The translations under genes and the position numbers were made by a program. A stretch of DNA of 64,000 bases from NCBI GenBank assembly GCA_033220425.1, contig CM065653.1, forward strand, positions 1,240,001 to 1,304,000, written 5' to 3'. Below the pieces are notes generated by a model, which worked only from the letters and a program-made list of their open reading frames with translations, was not told where the DNA came from and made no database searches. Source of the DNA: Lepraria neglecta (lineage: Eukaryota; Ascomycota; Lecanoromycetes; Lecanorales; Stereocaulaceae). Of this stretch, positions 53,280 through 64,000 are shown in pieces. The number at the start of each line of letters is the position of its first letter. Within the stretch, counting starts at the first letter, position 1.

Positions 53280-56200
53280 TTGAAAACTTTTCGTAGCGTG
53301 ACATCCAGCTCGACTCAATCTCTACTGGGTGAATGCGCTGTTATGGCTAAAGTTTTCCTCACTCAAGACTTAGGAGATTTAGCTTTACAATGCCACTCAG
53401 CATGGGAGGACGAGGCGCACATTTTCAACGGCCCGGATCTCATTCCAACACCTCCAGGCTTGACTGGTATCTTCGAGTTCATCACAGTGATAGATGAGAT
53501 CCAAGCTCGTCTGCCTCCGCATCTAAAGCGCAATGAAATAAACCCGGCCTCTTCTTACAAGCGCCACATCCTTGACATCGATGAGATCGTTGCTGGTTGC
53601 CCGCCACACCTCCGCAAGGCCCCTCCCAATGAGCAACGCTCTACCTAAGACAGAAAGAGAACGATGCTGCAGCCGCTGCAGCCGTTGTTGCCTCAACGGA
53701 GGCTCCGGCCGGCGCCCAAAAGAAGGACCACCTAAGTCGAGCCAGAATCTCACACCATTATCGATTTCTCATTTTCGCTACGCTTAGTTGCGAATGGCTT
53801 TCTCCCGGGGTATCTTGCAATGAGAACGCCAACATCCTGAGCCACAACCGCTCCTTCAGGGCACCGTGCGATGGGCAGCTCTACAAGCACGTGTGGCTGG
53901 CAGTATAGCTAGCGACATGGAACTTGAGACACATCAATCAATGGCAGAGGCCATTCAAGAGAATCAACAATGCCTGCAATTTCTACAAACGAACAACAGA
54001 AATATCTCGTTACATTTTAGTCATTGCATCCGGTTACATCGATTCTGACAACTGACGCAACTCCAAAACAGCTTGAGCTTGGAGCGACTTGCGAAAACCC
54101 CTCGAGAATTTCAGCACAGTAGCCGAAACGCTCAGACTTTCATCCAGATTACCGAAATCATGCAAGCGCGCAGATACCTATAGACGCCGCCTAAGAACAG
54201 TTGCCTCACAAGCTTTTCCACAACTACCACCATCTTCTCGCTCCAAAATCAGCAATATCGACATCTACAATTCGTCTCGTCACGGTATCACCATATCCTT
54301 TGCTCTCATCTTGGTCTCAACCTCCACAAAACCATGGCATCAAACCCAGAGCAGGCGCTTGAGAAGCTAGAGTAAACGCTCGCGCTCAGGCAAGATCGAT
54401 GTCCAGCGTCAGCAGAACCGTTACTGATCTCAGGTCGCGATCCAATTTCAAACCTTCATACCAATTTTGATGCTATTATGTGATCATCTCTAGATCAAGA
54501 CTACTATTTCAAGTATTCCTTACATTACACTAATATGCAGTATCTCTAAGTTTCTTCGGCAATACAAGTATTCCATCATAGGAGTCAAGTCAGGCAACCG
54601 AAGACTTCTTCAGATCGTGTGAAAATTCGACCAAGTTTCAGAAACCTACCATTATTTCTAGATGGCATCTAGAAGGTCGTCATAGATTTGGGCAATTCGA
54701 AAACCTGCCTCGCTCGACTGGCATACTCATGTTTTAAGCAGACGATCCATGCCCGTTTTGACGACAATAAAAACAAGGACAAATGCGCCAAAAAGGAAGC
54801 TGGGTACGACGCCACGTTGGAAGCTATCGTGGATAACAAAGCCTTCATTTGTACTACACTGACGAACTACAACTACTTGAGCCAGATGCCCTGATGCCAT
54901 CTCCACTAAAGTCATCAACATCTCCATGCACTACATCAGTAAAATTTTTCTGACTTGAAGGGCAACTAAATGAAAAAGCTACCAAAAAGCTCCATGAGAG
55001 CTACGAGCGTGGTAAGCCTTTAACTGGGCAATCTGCTGCGGATAAGGATTGAAAATCATCGATACAGGCCGCCAATCCATTGTTCTAAACGATAATGCCA
55101 CCACACGAGAAGAGACGACCGATTCCTAGAACGGGCTTTGCAATCAGGTCGCAGACGTATATTGTACAGGTATGTCGGAAGAGCAATCTGTCTCAGAGGG
55201 GCGTCTTTTCGAACCTCGTCGAGCGAGTACAGATCAATTTGAGCAAAATTGAAAAAGACACCGGTCTCCAAGCGAAGATTGGCAATGTTAGTATTGGCTT
55301 CAGAAGGACGATGTCTTCGTCAAGGACAACACTAAGGACTAGTTGATAATTGCAATTTACGCCTAACAATGGGTACAGCCAATCTGGAACCGCGACAAAG
55401 CTCCGGGTAATGGTCTTGTGAAGAACACATAGTGGCTGGAAGTGAGAGTAATCTGGAAAACCGTTATCGCGGACAATATTCAGGAACCATTGGGTATCCG
55501 GAATGAGAGGGTAGAGGTCTTGGGCACAGAACTTCCTTTGTGTCCCCCACTTTCAAGATCTATGTCTGATCATTGACCTTTCTAGACCTTCTAGTCTTTT
55601 TATCAACGCAAGAATCTTGTTGCCGAGGAGAGAGTCCTGGACTAACGGGTCCACGAATTCCGAGAGCTCGAACTATAGTATACCACTTAGTAGGCATCTG
55701 CCTATCAATTTTGGCAAGGATCCCAATCACTGGAGGAACGTTCCGATTCCCCTAGAGCCTCACAGCATGGATTGGGATCAGTGGAGATCTAGGATCTCTT
55801 CGTAAACCATCAACCTGGCCAGCTGACAGCTTGGTGTGAGTGTGATGATGGGAAAATATTTAATTTTGAGGAGCCGGATACTGTCGAAATCATCATGCAA
55901 TTAATTTGCAATGGCACTTAACTAGTCATCAAGTGTCCTTCTTAGAACGAGGACCTGGAGCTAGCTCTAAAGTCGTTTTACTAGTTTGGCAAAGCTTTCA
56001 TATCCTGTACCATGGTCGAATCACTGGGAATTACCCTGGAAACAATTAGCAAGATTCCCAACTTTATCGATCATCGGGGTAGTCTTTTATACCTCTTAAC
56101 TCATGTCTACGACCATTGCATGGCTAGCCACGCGAATGGAATTCCTACCTTGCCCACCATGGCCAGCATTACCTGGGAGCAAAGGCTAGCGGCGTACGAT

Positions 56201-58060
56201 GGCGACCTAGTATTCCCCTACAGATTTCTGAGAGTCCCTTTTGAAACCGATGGTCACCGCTAATTTATGTTCTCAATGAAAGAGAAATGCCATCAAGTCA
56301 AAGAAAGCAAAAGAAGCGATGAAAGACGCCATTGAGGGAGGGCAACATTTAACTACGCTTAATTTGGAACGTTTAAAAACGATATGGGACGGTCCAGAAA
56401 AACCAAAAATGCCACCGGCTCAGACTGGTCTTAGTGATGTGAGATTACACATCTAAGTCTTCGGACGCATATCTATGTTAAACGACGAGTTTCTTGGGTG
56501 GCGATAAATCTCAAGATGCCCTTACGCTGAAATCATCTCTTCTCCGGTCTCTCTCCTTACTAGCCTAGGCACTAAGTTCTCCGGATTCTCTTACAGCTAG
56601 AGTAAGTTTGAAAAGTTGACCGAAGTATTGAATCCATTCTTACGTGTGGTTTCTTGCGGGACCTTTGAAGCCTGTCGGACACCCATAGCCTGAGACAGTA
56701 TTAGATTTTGTATTGGTTTAAAGTTCTAAATTCGCTTGCATGTAGCCAGCTTACTCCCTTCTCCGAGTCGGATCAGCCGTGGAGAGTGTCCTCCTTGATC
56801 GAAAGGTGCCGACCCACAGTGGCTCAAGCTCTCAAACTAAACACCGATAAATCACACAACCTTCTAGGAGAGCATCAGAAGATCATCGAGACAAGATACC
56901 TTGCCAATTACAGGGACTATGTGGCAGAGAACTGTAAAAGATGCCGAGATGGGGATATGAAAAACAAGATTGAGGGCCTTCAGATTTGTACGGGCAGTAA
57001 ATAATATTGAGCGATCATGTAACAGACAATGGATCGAGAAAAGAGGAATAAAAAGAACGGCTCGATCAAGGAAAGCCAGGGGGTGCTGTTTCGGCGAACT
57101 AACTCAGGCCTTCATTAATGGCAATAGTCTTGACGACGACATGGATTCGAAAGCCAATTAGATTCTTTTTCCAAATATTGCTGTCAACGTCCTCCGCAAG
57201 ATCCGCCACTTCGCGCTCTACGTTCTAATTGAATTCATCTTGCGAGGGTTGTCTAACACTAACGTTATGCGTGATGTTGGAGTGGCATGCGGCCACCAAT
57301 ACCAGATATTTTCCTGTGCCTATGGACGTGAATGAATCTCTAAATCTAGTCTCAAAGTCAAGACAAATGTGCCAACTGGACCGATCCGGGAGAAAGGCTC
57401 CAAGAACTATGACGACTTTGAGCACCCTGCTTAGGGCTGAGTGCAGAAAACTCGGCCAGTCAAAGGAACACTGACATCAGGTGTGGCAGGAAGTACAAGA
57501 AGATATCCTCCCTAGTTACAATGCAGCCGAGCCTACTTAGGTAGACCGGTATACCGGCCCTATGAGATTAGACCGTGCCACCAAAAATGTCAGTCGGCAA
57601 TTATGGGCATCCAATTGCTAGCCAGCTTGGACGCAGTTTTCCATATAATATAACAAGAAAGGGACGAAAAAGTTGTACTATCGCGGCAACATTGGAGTAA
57701 CCGCACATTTCATCAACAAGCTTAAGTGGATATACACGCGTGGTTTGCTGCAAGTGGTAAGGAACTTCAGAGCTGCGAACAATAGGACGGGCCCAGGATA
57801 GATGGAAAACTTCGATGCTGTTTATTGGTCATTAATCGATACGCCATATACATTTGTGGACCCGCTCAAGAACCGAATCTCTCCACAGGGATACATGCAC
57901 ACTCGTAAAGGGCCAGTGGATGTCTCTTAGCACGGCCGATTGAACGCTTCCAGACGCATATATCACCACGAGAGGGTTCAAGGAACCACGTCCTTATCGC
58001 ATCGATCCCCAGATGCATGCCATAGAAGACAACCTGATTGGCTCCCGACTCGCGCGCTTG
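53280..58060 (+). pseudogene. Six-kilobase zone of decayed coding pieces
   Basis: Plus-strand frames with protein-like text but stops and frame changes are scattered through this zone. Examples are about 53280-53648, 54688-54894, 55095-55345, 55373-55570 (QPIWNRDKAPGNGLVKN, TAG, WLEVRVIWKTVIADNIQEPL), 56012-56263, 56708-57004 and 57640-57910 (LYYRGNIGVTAHFINKLK, TAG, MENFDAVYWSLIDTPYTFVD, later TAG). All lie in the same orientation, so they may be one very large gene or a tandem array of relatives. No family is recognised. Internal stops are often TAG where neighbours suggest Gln, Trp or Tyr. Confidence 0.45.
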
Positions 58061-58497
58061 GAGGATAGATGGCCGTGTTCTTTTCTGCAGTCGGATATGC
58101 CAGGCTGATGCTCAGTGGGATTGCTGGTACCTATTCACACACAGAGCCGTCCGTGTAAGGGCAACCCCTATGAAAGCTGTGGATTACAACAAGATCGATT
58201 TCATCACCCCAATCTGTCAGTGGGTGTATCTCAGGACGGGTCAGAAGTAGAAAGGTGGTACTCACACGTACGCTCAATTTTCCCGAGTTGTTGTTTGGTC
58301 CTCTTGCAACGGCGAGCACGTACAAGTCGATATGACAAAAATGAATTACCTGGAGTGCGTGTGGCAAGTCCTCGACCCAGACTATCTTAAATAGCTCGGA
58401 ATCCCTTTACTACCCCTCTCAAGACATCCGCTTAATTTCTGTGTCGGACATCTACACCACGGCTTAAAAATCCGCTTCGGTTAGATAACAGATACAC

Positions 58498-58638
58498 TGT
58501 TGCAATGTGGCAATAGGCTGGGAAGGATGACTAGCTAATGGGGGCTCCAGGGCCCCATATATGGCCAAAAAGACAAAGAACGGCTAGCAACAGGCTTCTG
58601 GAATCGCATAGAAAGCAATCAAGCAACGGATTGCAACA
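58498..58638 (-). repeat. Solo LTR of the miniature retrotransposon family, inverted
   Basis: On the minus strand this is a 141-bp copy of the 143-bp LTR at 6028-6170. It retains both TGTTGCAAT/ATTGCAACA ends and differs by a few substitutions and two single-base deletions. Flanking bases (TACAC on the left, GCTTG on the right) do not form a target duplication. There is no primer site or second LTR within reach. It sits exactly at the 3' end of the propeller-like gene. Confidence 0.9.
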
Positions 58639-59942
58639 GCTTGGCTCATGAGCGTGATCTGTCCATCTTTTCCCAGTACAAAGAGCGACCGAGACTGAGT
58701 GATCGAGTTGTAGAGGGCAGTAAAACGGACGCCACCTGTCGTGGACGACATCAGAGGCACAACATTCGCTTTCGGTTTGAGAAGTAAGACATCGCCTTGA
58801 TCATCCGGTTGGGTTTCGTAAGTGAATCGCTGATAAAGGATATCATCTTCGCTATTCTGGAGCCAAATGGTAAGAAAAGATTTATCCTGGGACGTGTAGA
58901 GCTTCTGGATGCCTTTCATGAGATCGCCCTTGATTGTTGGCTCCACCACAGCGCCATGAGTAACTTTGGAGTCACTGCAAGCTTGCGCGGACATATGGAG
59001 TATCCCATGTCCTCCCACAAGCAGATTAGTGTATCCTTCTTCGTCGAGTGAGGTAGTCAGAGAGCGGACTCCAGGAATGACCGGAAGATTCAACACAATC
59101 TTTGTGGAGAGCCCGGCAGGAGATTTGCTATAAGTAACGAATGTAATAGCTGGTTTTCCTTGTGTCATGTCGAGGCCAAATACGCCATCGCCAAGGGGCA
59201 GACTGCCAAAACACAGGTCCGTCATGGTGCCCGCATTGTACGGATATTGCAAGCCTTGTTCCCAAGACCAGCTGCCAGCTTTCAAGTCTACGGCAACGTG
59301 TCTGATATCGACCCTCATCTCACCCGGGACAGATAATGTCGCAGCAAGGAAAGGGTGTTCGTTGTCGATAGTGCCGACGCCCTGCGTCACAGTAAGCGAG
59401 CGTCAATCAGGAATATTTGACAGGCTCACCATTAGCAGTCTCTTGATGGAAAATGAAGCTTGATTGGGGTTGAGAAGCCAACTGCTAAGGTCGGCTAGGG
59501 ACCAATCAATATTACTAGGTTTGAAAGGTAGAACAATGTTCAAGGAGCTCGCTTTGCCTTTCTCCTCCGTTGCAAAAGCAATGCATGTCATGAGCTGGCT
59601 GTCTTGGGTCACGTTCAGAGCAACAGCGCGGTGATTCTTTGGAACGTTGAACTTCGAAGATAATTCCAGCAATTCGTTAACGCCCTTGGCATTCTTCTTG
59701 ATCAGATACAGTTTTCCTTCGGAGCCGATACTGAACACCATCGGAGAGCGGTTATTGTCGTATACAATGTAGAAAGCCTCCATGTCTGCAATTGGCTTGG
59801 CTGGGAGCCATTGCTCCATCAACTCTGCTTCTTGTATGACTTTGGTCATCTTGAGACTGACTTCAGCTACTCCGAGAATTTTGAATCGAAAGAGAAATAA
59901 ATTGTGAACGCTGACTGGGAGACTTGGAACGGAAGAGGACAT
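58584..59942 (-). CDS. Propeller-like protein with 3' end replaced by LTR sequence
   Basis: The model is complement(join(58584..59381, 59430..59942)), 436 aa, with intron GTGAGC..CGCAG. The last about 18 codons and the stop lie inside the solo LTR (58498-58638), so the native C-terminus is missing. The body has recurring beta-strand pairs of the type RSPMVFSIGSEGKLYLIKK and TQSRSLFVLGKDGQITLM, plus CIAFATEEKG and GYTNLLVGGHGILHM, which suggest a beta-propeller. Lectins and similar binding proteins use such repeats, but ligand residues cannot be judged. Probably cytosolic or released; no signal peptide is evident. It lies divergently to the gene at 60195. Confidence 0.6.
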
Positions 59943-60194
59943 AGGCTTTGAGTATAATTATAAAAGTCCCACCGTCGACCTTACTATGATAGGATGTATA
60001 TCAGATTCATAAGTATGAAAACCCCATGGGATCCCACATGCTCGCTTGTAGCCACCGATCGTGCCAACTGGTCTGGAACATCCACCAGAACTAGCAATAT
60101 GTAGAGTACACTATCTCAGGCAGCCACAGTGCATCTTCAACCCATCTAGACTTTCAAGTTGGCCATGGCATTGTAGATTTCTGCCGCTTCTTTA

Positions 60195-61564
60195 GTGCTG
60201 CATACGCCAATCAAAGCCGGTGATCTACTAATTCAGCTAGGCATAATACTGGTCAGAGCTGTCAAGGATTTTACTAAGCCAGTCACTGAGCTGAGAAAGT
60301 GGGTCCGAAAGACCTTGACGCAAGTTTGCGAGCAGCCATCGGCTCAGATCCAGCCGACTTGTGCTGTTCAAGCGCCTGCTACCGCAACCCAACAAACACT
60401 TGCAACTGGGACCAAAATAGCCGATTTCTTGGCCGATGTTAAGAAGAGGCTTCTATGGTGTCTCCTTGTCGAAGTCTTCCAACGTTTACTATGTGTAGCC
60501 GTTCTTTTCCACGCAGGTTTGATATCTTTTGGCCTATTCCATCTCTTGACCTTCGACCGAGTCCGAAGGACGTTGCAATCATATTTCCGGAGACATCTCA
60601 ACAAGTAACACGTCGTATCACGAAGGAAGTACACCAGAATCTTGAAGACAGATCTGGAACATCGATGAGGCCGGAGTGGCACCGGTCCTTCTGGGTACGC
60701 AACCAATTTAGAGCTTCGCGGCTGTTACTTTGCAATGCTTCGCTCCTCTCACCTATGGAGTCGCTGCACGTGTCTCAGAACAGACTGTGTGATGTGATGA
60801 ATCGACGTTATCAAAGGCCATGAACGGAAGGTATCTTATGTCAAAGCTCCAGGCTTTCAATGAAAACAGCCTAGTTGTCGCCAATGACGTCTACTACTGG
60901 GTCGAGTATTGGAAAAAGGATCAGCAAAAGCACAATAATCCGTGGGCCATCGACACCTAACTCAAAGCCCACAAGCGGAGCATGGAACGATCAAGCTAAC
61001 AATGGTGCTGACTACGAATGGAAGGAAAAGAAACGCGAAAGCGACTATGGCGCGGGCTGGAGTTGGTACAGGGAGACTAAAACCAGCGTCAACAACACTG
61101 TCAAATGGCATAAAGCTAGCAATACAATGAGGCTGGAGAGCAAGATTTTGATGAACAAGCATGAATCTAACTCCATCCTCGACCACAACAACGTCTCGGA
61201 CATCGATGCCAAAGCCACCTACGCTATGACTCTCACCCTGAACACCATAGTCACGGGCGGACTTGAGGTGGTCGTAACTCAAGACATGCCCCAATGCGGA
61301 TGCACTTTTAGCGCGACTGAGTATGCGTGGACGCCTAGCCTCAATGAGCGCTTTGGAGAGAAACTCAAGGCTGGCATGCAGACCTCGATCAGTTATGATG
61401 ATCTGCAAAAAAGTTTGACAACGGCGCTGAATGGGCAGTCGCAATTTGTGTTCGCTGGCGGCGGGGTATTCGAGATGAAAAATCCTGTTTTTAGTAAGGG
61501 TGGTGATTTGCTGGTAGAATTGGCCTATGTCTCGGAGCCTTTCGAGGTTGACTCCGGTGCTTGA
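60195..61564 (+). pseudogene. Frameshifted relative of a large beta-rich fungal protein
   Basis: Coherent text moves through several frames: 60195-60540 (helical, with hydrophobic LLVEVFQRLLCVAVLFHAGL), about 60530-60823 (FDIFWPIPSLDLRPSPKDVA), 60822-60957 (NENSLVVANDVYYWVEYWKK) and 60955-61564. The last frame reads GADYEWKEKKRESDYGAGWS, YAMTLTLNTIVTGGLEVVVT and FVFAGGGVFEMKNPVF. Some changes could be introns, but the step near 60955 has no splice signals and needs an indel. The repeat pattern resembles nothing I can name. It may form a functional pair with the divergent propeller-like gene. Confidence 0.45.
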
Positions 61565-62275
61565 AGCACAGTGGATGGAGGGTTTGTTGCTAAGCCCCAT
61601 TTCCGTAAAGTTGGATTGCGTGAATGTAAATCATGTCCTCTTTGCGCAATCAGTTGCCCATGATGCTGATGAATAGCGGTCATTCACACGTTGACGTCCA
61701 GCAGGAGGTTGCTCTGACGAAAATTCCGAATTGTGGCGATTGTACTTAATGGCTCTCTGGCGATTGCTATTCTAAGCAGGGGCCCCATCTAAGTTCCGTC
61801 GGATGCCTATCCTAGCATCGAAGTATTCCAAAGTTCAATATACCACTGGTGGTAAGGACAGATTGAGACAGAGACATCGCGGTGGTAATAATAAAGATAT
61901 GACTTTGGGAACTTTACCGTGCAATAATTGCACAACGACAGATTCTTATTGTAAAGTTCCGCATACAAAGCTGTGGAAGTCCATTCTTTCAGGCAGTTTG
62001 TAACTGCAAATTAAGTTGTAAATGTAACAATTGGGCTCTATTCTAGGATAAAATGCCATTACATTTTATTGTTACCACCCTCGTCACCGTGAGGGAGATC
62101 AATCAGGCTAGCTGACTAGCTTAAAATGATTAGTCTGGCTTAGCTTTATGGGTAGGTACTTATAAGAGTCTCGAGCACAGAAGATGGAGCCACATCAATA
62201 CATGAACACATATATTTCAATCCAATAGGTATATAGCAATGAATTTGAAATTCTACATACCTACCCTTCTCATTC
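61565..62275. other. Intergenic, no gene seen
   Basis: AT-rich in part (61840-62260). A 66-codon frame at 61803-62003 has no support. Confidence 0.4.
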
Positions 62276-63029
62276 TTATCGGTCCCAATACCGCTCCCCA
62301 TTTTTAACTTCAAAAGGCGCAACCCCTGCCTCGAATTGACTCTCCATAACACCCTCCAACCACCTCGCAAACTCAGTCTCCACACTCCCCTTTACCCTCG
62401 CTCTCTTGACTCCCCTCACTTCCGTAAACCCATCCAACGAACCATACCCCCCACACCCCCAACTCGCCCTAAAAACCTCCACCTCCAATTCCTCCGCCCC
62501 GCTGAAAACCCTCTTCACATCCTCCATTCCGAAATAAGGGTCGCAGTCAAGGCGAATCCTGAGGTGGAAGCGGCGTATCATACCCACGCAGAGCTTTGAC
62601 GTGACTGTCCGGCCGGGATCCATGGCGAATACCACATCAGTGAGGTAAGACGGATGCGCTTGGAATCTGCAAAGATTTCGGCGTCAGCATTAGTTACTGT
62701 TTTTACGGATACAAGACAGTCTTGCGTGCGAGACATGTCAGGGAGTAGAGCCTGAGTCGTTGCTGTCGTAGGACTCGGAGGAATGTTCTCAGTTGGGGAA
62801 AAAAGTTTCCAAAATGTACGTACGTGTTTTCGCCGTAGAGGATGGAGAGGCCTTCAGTGTAGGCGCGGCGGGAGGTGAGGAGGACGTGTGGTGTCAGACC
62901 CAAGTTTGTGGGGGTGGGTGGGGCGAGGTTGTTGAAGGAGCGGGTGAGGATTGGGGTGGTGTGGGTTAGGAGGAGGCGGAGGATCTGGTTGCGGATTTCG
63001 CCGGGGAGTTCGAGGAAGAGGAAGGGCAT
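62276..63029 (-). CDS. 2EXR/F-box-like fungal protein
   Basis: The model is complement(join(62276..62666, 62824..63029)), 198 aa, starting MPFLFLELPGEIRNQILRLL; an ATG 13 codons upstream is possible. The 157-nt intron (GTACGT..TTGCAG) splits YGENTF. The motifs LELPGEIRNQILRLL, LLTSRRAYTEGLSILYGENT and the LRIRLDCDP strand are the signature of the 2EXR/DUF3328-like family, very numerous in Leotiomycetes and Dothideomycetes. Their function is mostly unknown. The C-terminal half has WGCGGYGSLDGF and the FARWLEGVMES helix. The coding strand is C-rich in exon 1 and G-rich in exon 2. Confidence 0.8.
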
Positions 63030-63699
63030 TGCGGCGTCAATTGGCTGTAGTGGAAGGCCTAGATACAATGCAATGGATACTGGATCGATCTCTGGAACAG
63101 TGGGAACTCAATTGATATCTGCGCTGGTGAAGGACGCGCCGGGGAAATGGAGGTGTGTTTATATGCGCCGGATGCTCTAACAAAAGAGTAGTAGGTTCAT
63201 AGTCCTCAATCACCTGCTAGAGCAGACAGATTCCTCATTGCGTTCTCCGCATGTAGCACCGTTATTGATGGAGCTGACGTGACGGTGGCATGACTGTGAT
63301 TGATAAACTCGCACAGGATTGTCGCTGATTTAGCTCCAAAATATCTCGTCACCGATAAACCGATAAGGCTAGGGCTAGTCTAGCCGTTTTTGGCCATGAG
63401 CTAAATAAGCTGAGTGTATTGACTTTGGAAGCATTCAATAATCCGTATCTCGCCATCCGGTGGGAGCCGGACGAACAGAGACCATGGGGAAATATGCTCA
63501 GCATTGGGGTTAGACGAGTATCTCGATGTTATTGGCTATTGAGAGTATTGGCGTTTATTCTAACGAAATGCTCCCTGTGTCACAAGGCTACCATACATGC
63601 TCTGCTATCCATTGTCCTGTAAAAGGGATGCATCAAACGCAAAATAGGTTGAAGCCCCATCTGCTCTCAGCACAGCTCATTCCACACTGTTAGCGTGGA
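63030..63699. other. Intergenic, no gene seen
   Basis: Between two minus-strand genes. A 67-codon plus frame at 63419-63622 has no support. Confidence 0.4.
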
Positions 63700-64000
63700 C
63701 TATGCCACGTAGTTATAGACATTACGCCCTTCCTCATCTCGCTCCATATAGTCCTTGTCGATCAATCTGCGAAAGTCAGCACCATCCAGTAATACGCGAA
63801 GAATCACTCCACTCACTTCTCAATATTCTTCTTAATATCCGCCGGATCCAGCACACCTCTACTCTTCGTAGCAGTAATGACCTCAGAAACGAGCTCAGCA
63901 TGAGTGATCGTCTTCCTGCTCTTCATAATGCGGACGATAGCAGCTTGCGTTTCGTAGTTGCGGTCCGCTGCAACACGCTCGTGAGTCTGCTGGTTCTCTT
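63700..64000 (-). CDS. cul4: Cullin-4, C-terminal end (partial)
   Basis: The model is complement(join(63700..63766, 63817..>64000)) with intron GTGAGT..TCGCAG; the gene continues beyond the right edge. The winged-helix Nedd8 domain is complete: THERVAADRNYETQAAIVRI then the MKSRK neddylation lysine, LVSEVITATKSRGVLDPADI, and the end LIDKDYMERDEEGRNVYNYV plus Ala. The ending LIDxDYMERD..YxYVA matches cullin-4 better than cullin-1 or cullin-3 as I recall them. Cullin-4 scaffolds the Ddb1-based ubiquitin ligase used in DNA repair, replication licensing and, in several fungi, heterochromatin and DNA methylation. Confidence 0.85.

Noticed and set aside
52440-58060. Nuclear recoding of TAG as an amino acid
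   Set aside because: Frame changes accompany the TAGs, and intact genes elsewhere in the window use TAG as a normal stop (for example U1-70K and cullin-4).

Overview
The window is nuclear DNA of a filamentous ascomycete (Pezizomycotina; a Leotiomycetes-like genome is my guess from protein style). The evidence is short GT..AG introns of about 48-190 nt, fungus-specific genes (MDM10 of the mitochondria-ER tether, LCB2, bestrophin-like, CDF/Zrg17-like, 2EXR-like, Dug3-like) and CT-rich promoters. I found no rRNA, tRNA, CRISPR or prokaryotic operon structure. The layout alternates compact gene-rich blocks with decayed, repeat-bearing stretches. LAYOUT: 1-8.8 kb is accessory: the 3' end of a magnesium-chelatase-like ATPase, degraded repeats, an unknown acidic nuclear-type protein (3211-4412), diverged ~255-bp tandem repeats, and a small gene split by a 989-bp miniature LTR retrotransposon. 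8.9-22.9 kb is conserved: catalytically degenerate aspartic-protease-like membrane protein, K/E-rich type II membrane protein, serine palmitoyltransferase LCB2, acetoacetyl-CoA synthetase, bestrophin-like channel, two tiny adjacent ORFs, MDM10. 23-30 kb holds a transposon remnant, an F-box-type gene, a secreted FAD oxidase and a Thr-rich secreted protein with a probable terminal frameshift. 31-50.5 kb is dense housekeeping: MRT4, U1-70K, mitochondrial ribosomal L51, triosephosphate isomerase, an Arg/Asp/Lys-rich repeat protein, a large lipid-binding-like fungal protein, a Dug3-like glutamine amidotransferase, a CDF transporter and a two-TM membrane protein. 50.9-61.6 kb is again accessory: 64-bp tandem repeats, a 6-kb zone of broken coding pieces with in-frame TAGs and frameshifts, a solo copy of the miniature element's LTR at the truncated end of a propeller-like gene, and a frameshifted neighbour. 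62-64 kb ends with a 2EXR-like gene and the 3' end of cullin-4. MAIN DISCOVERY: the element at 6028-7016 has two identical 143-bp LTRs (TG...CA), a 5-bp target duplication TTCCA, a primer-binding site matching the anticodon arm of initiator tRNA-Met (copia/Ty5-style half-tRNA priming), a polypurine tract, internal tandem repeats (74 bp x2, 69 bp x4) and no recognisable gag or pol. It is a TRIM-type non-autonomous retrotransposon that recently interrupted a host ORF; removing it with one TTCCA copy makes the ORF continuous. A diverged solo LTR at 58498-58638 shows the family is older than this insertion. Many genes also share an unexplained within-gene strand-composition switch (C-rich 5' part, G-rich 3' part of the coding strand).
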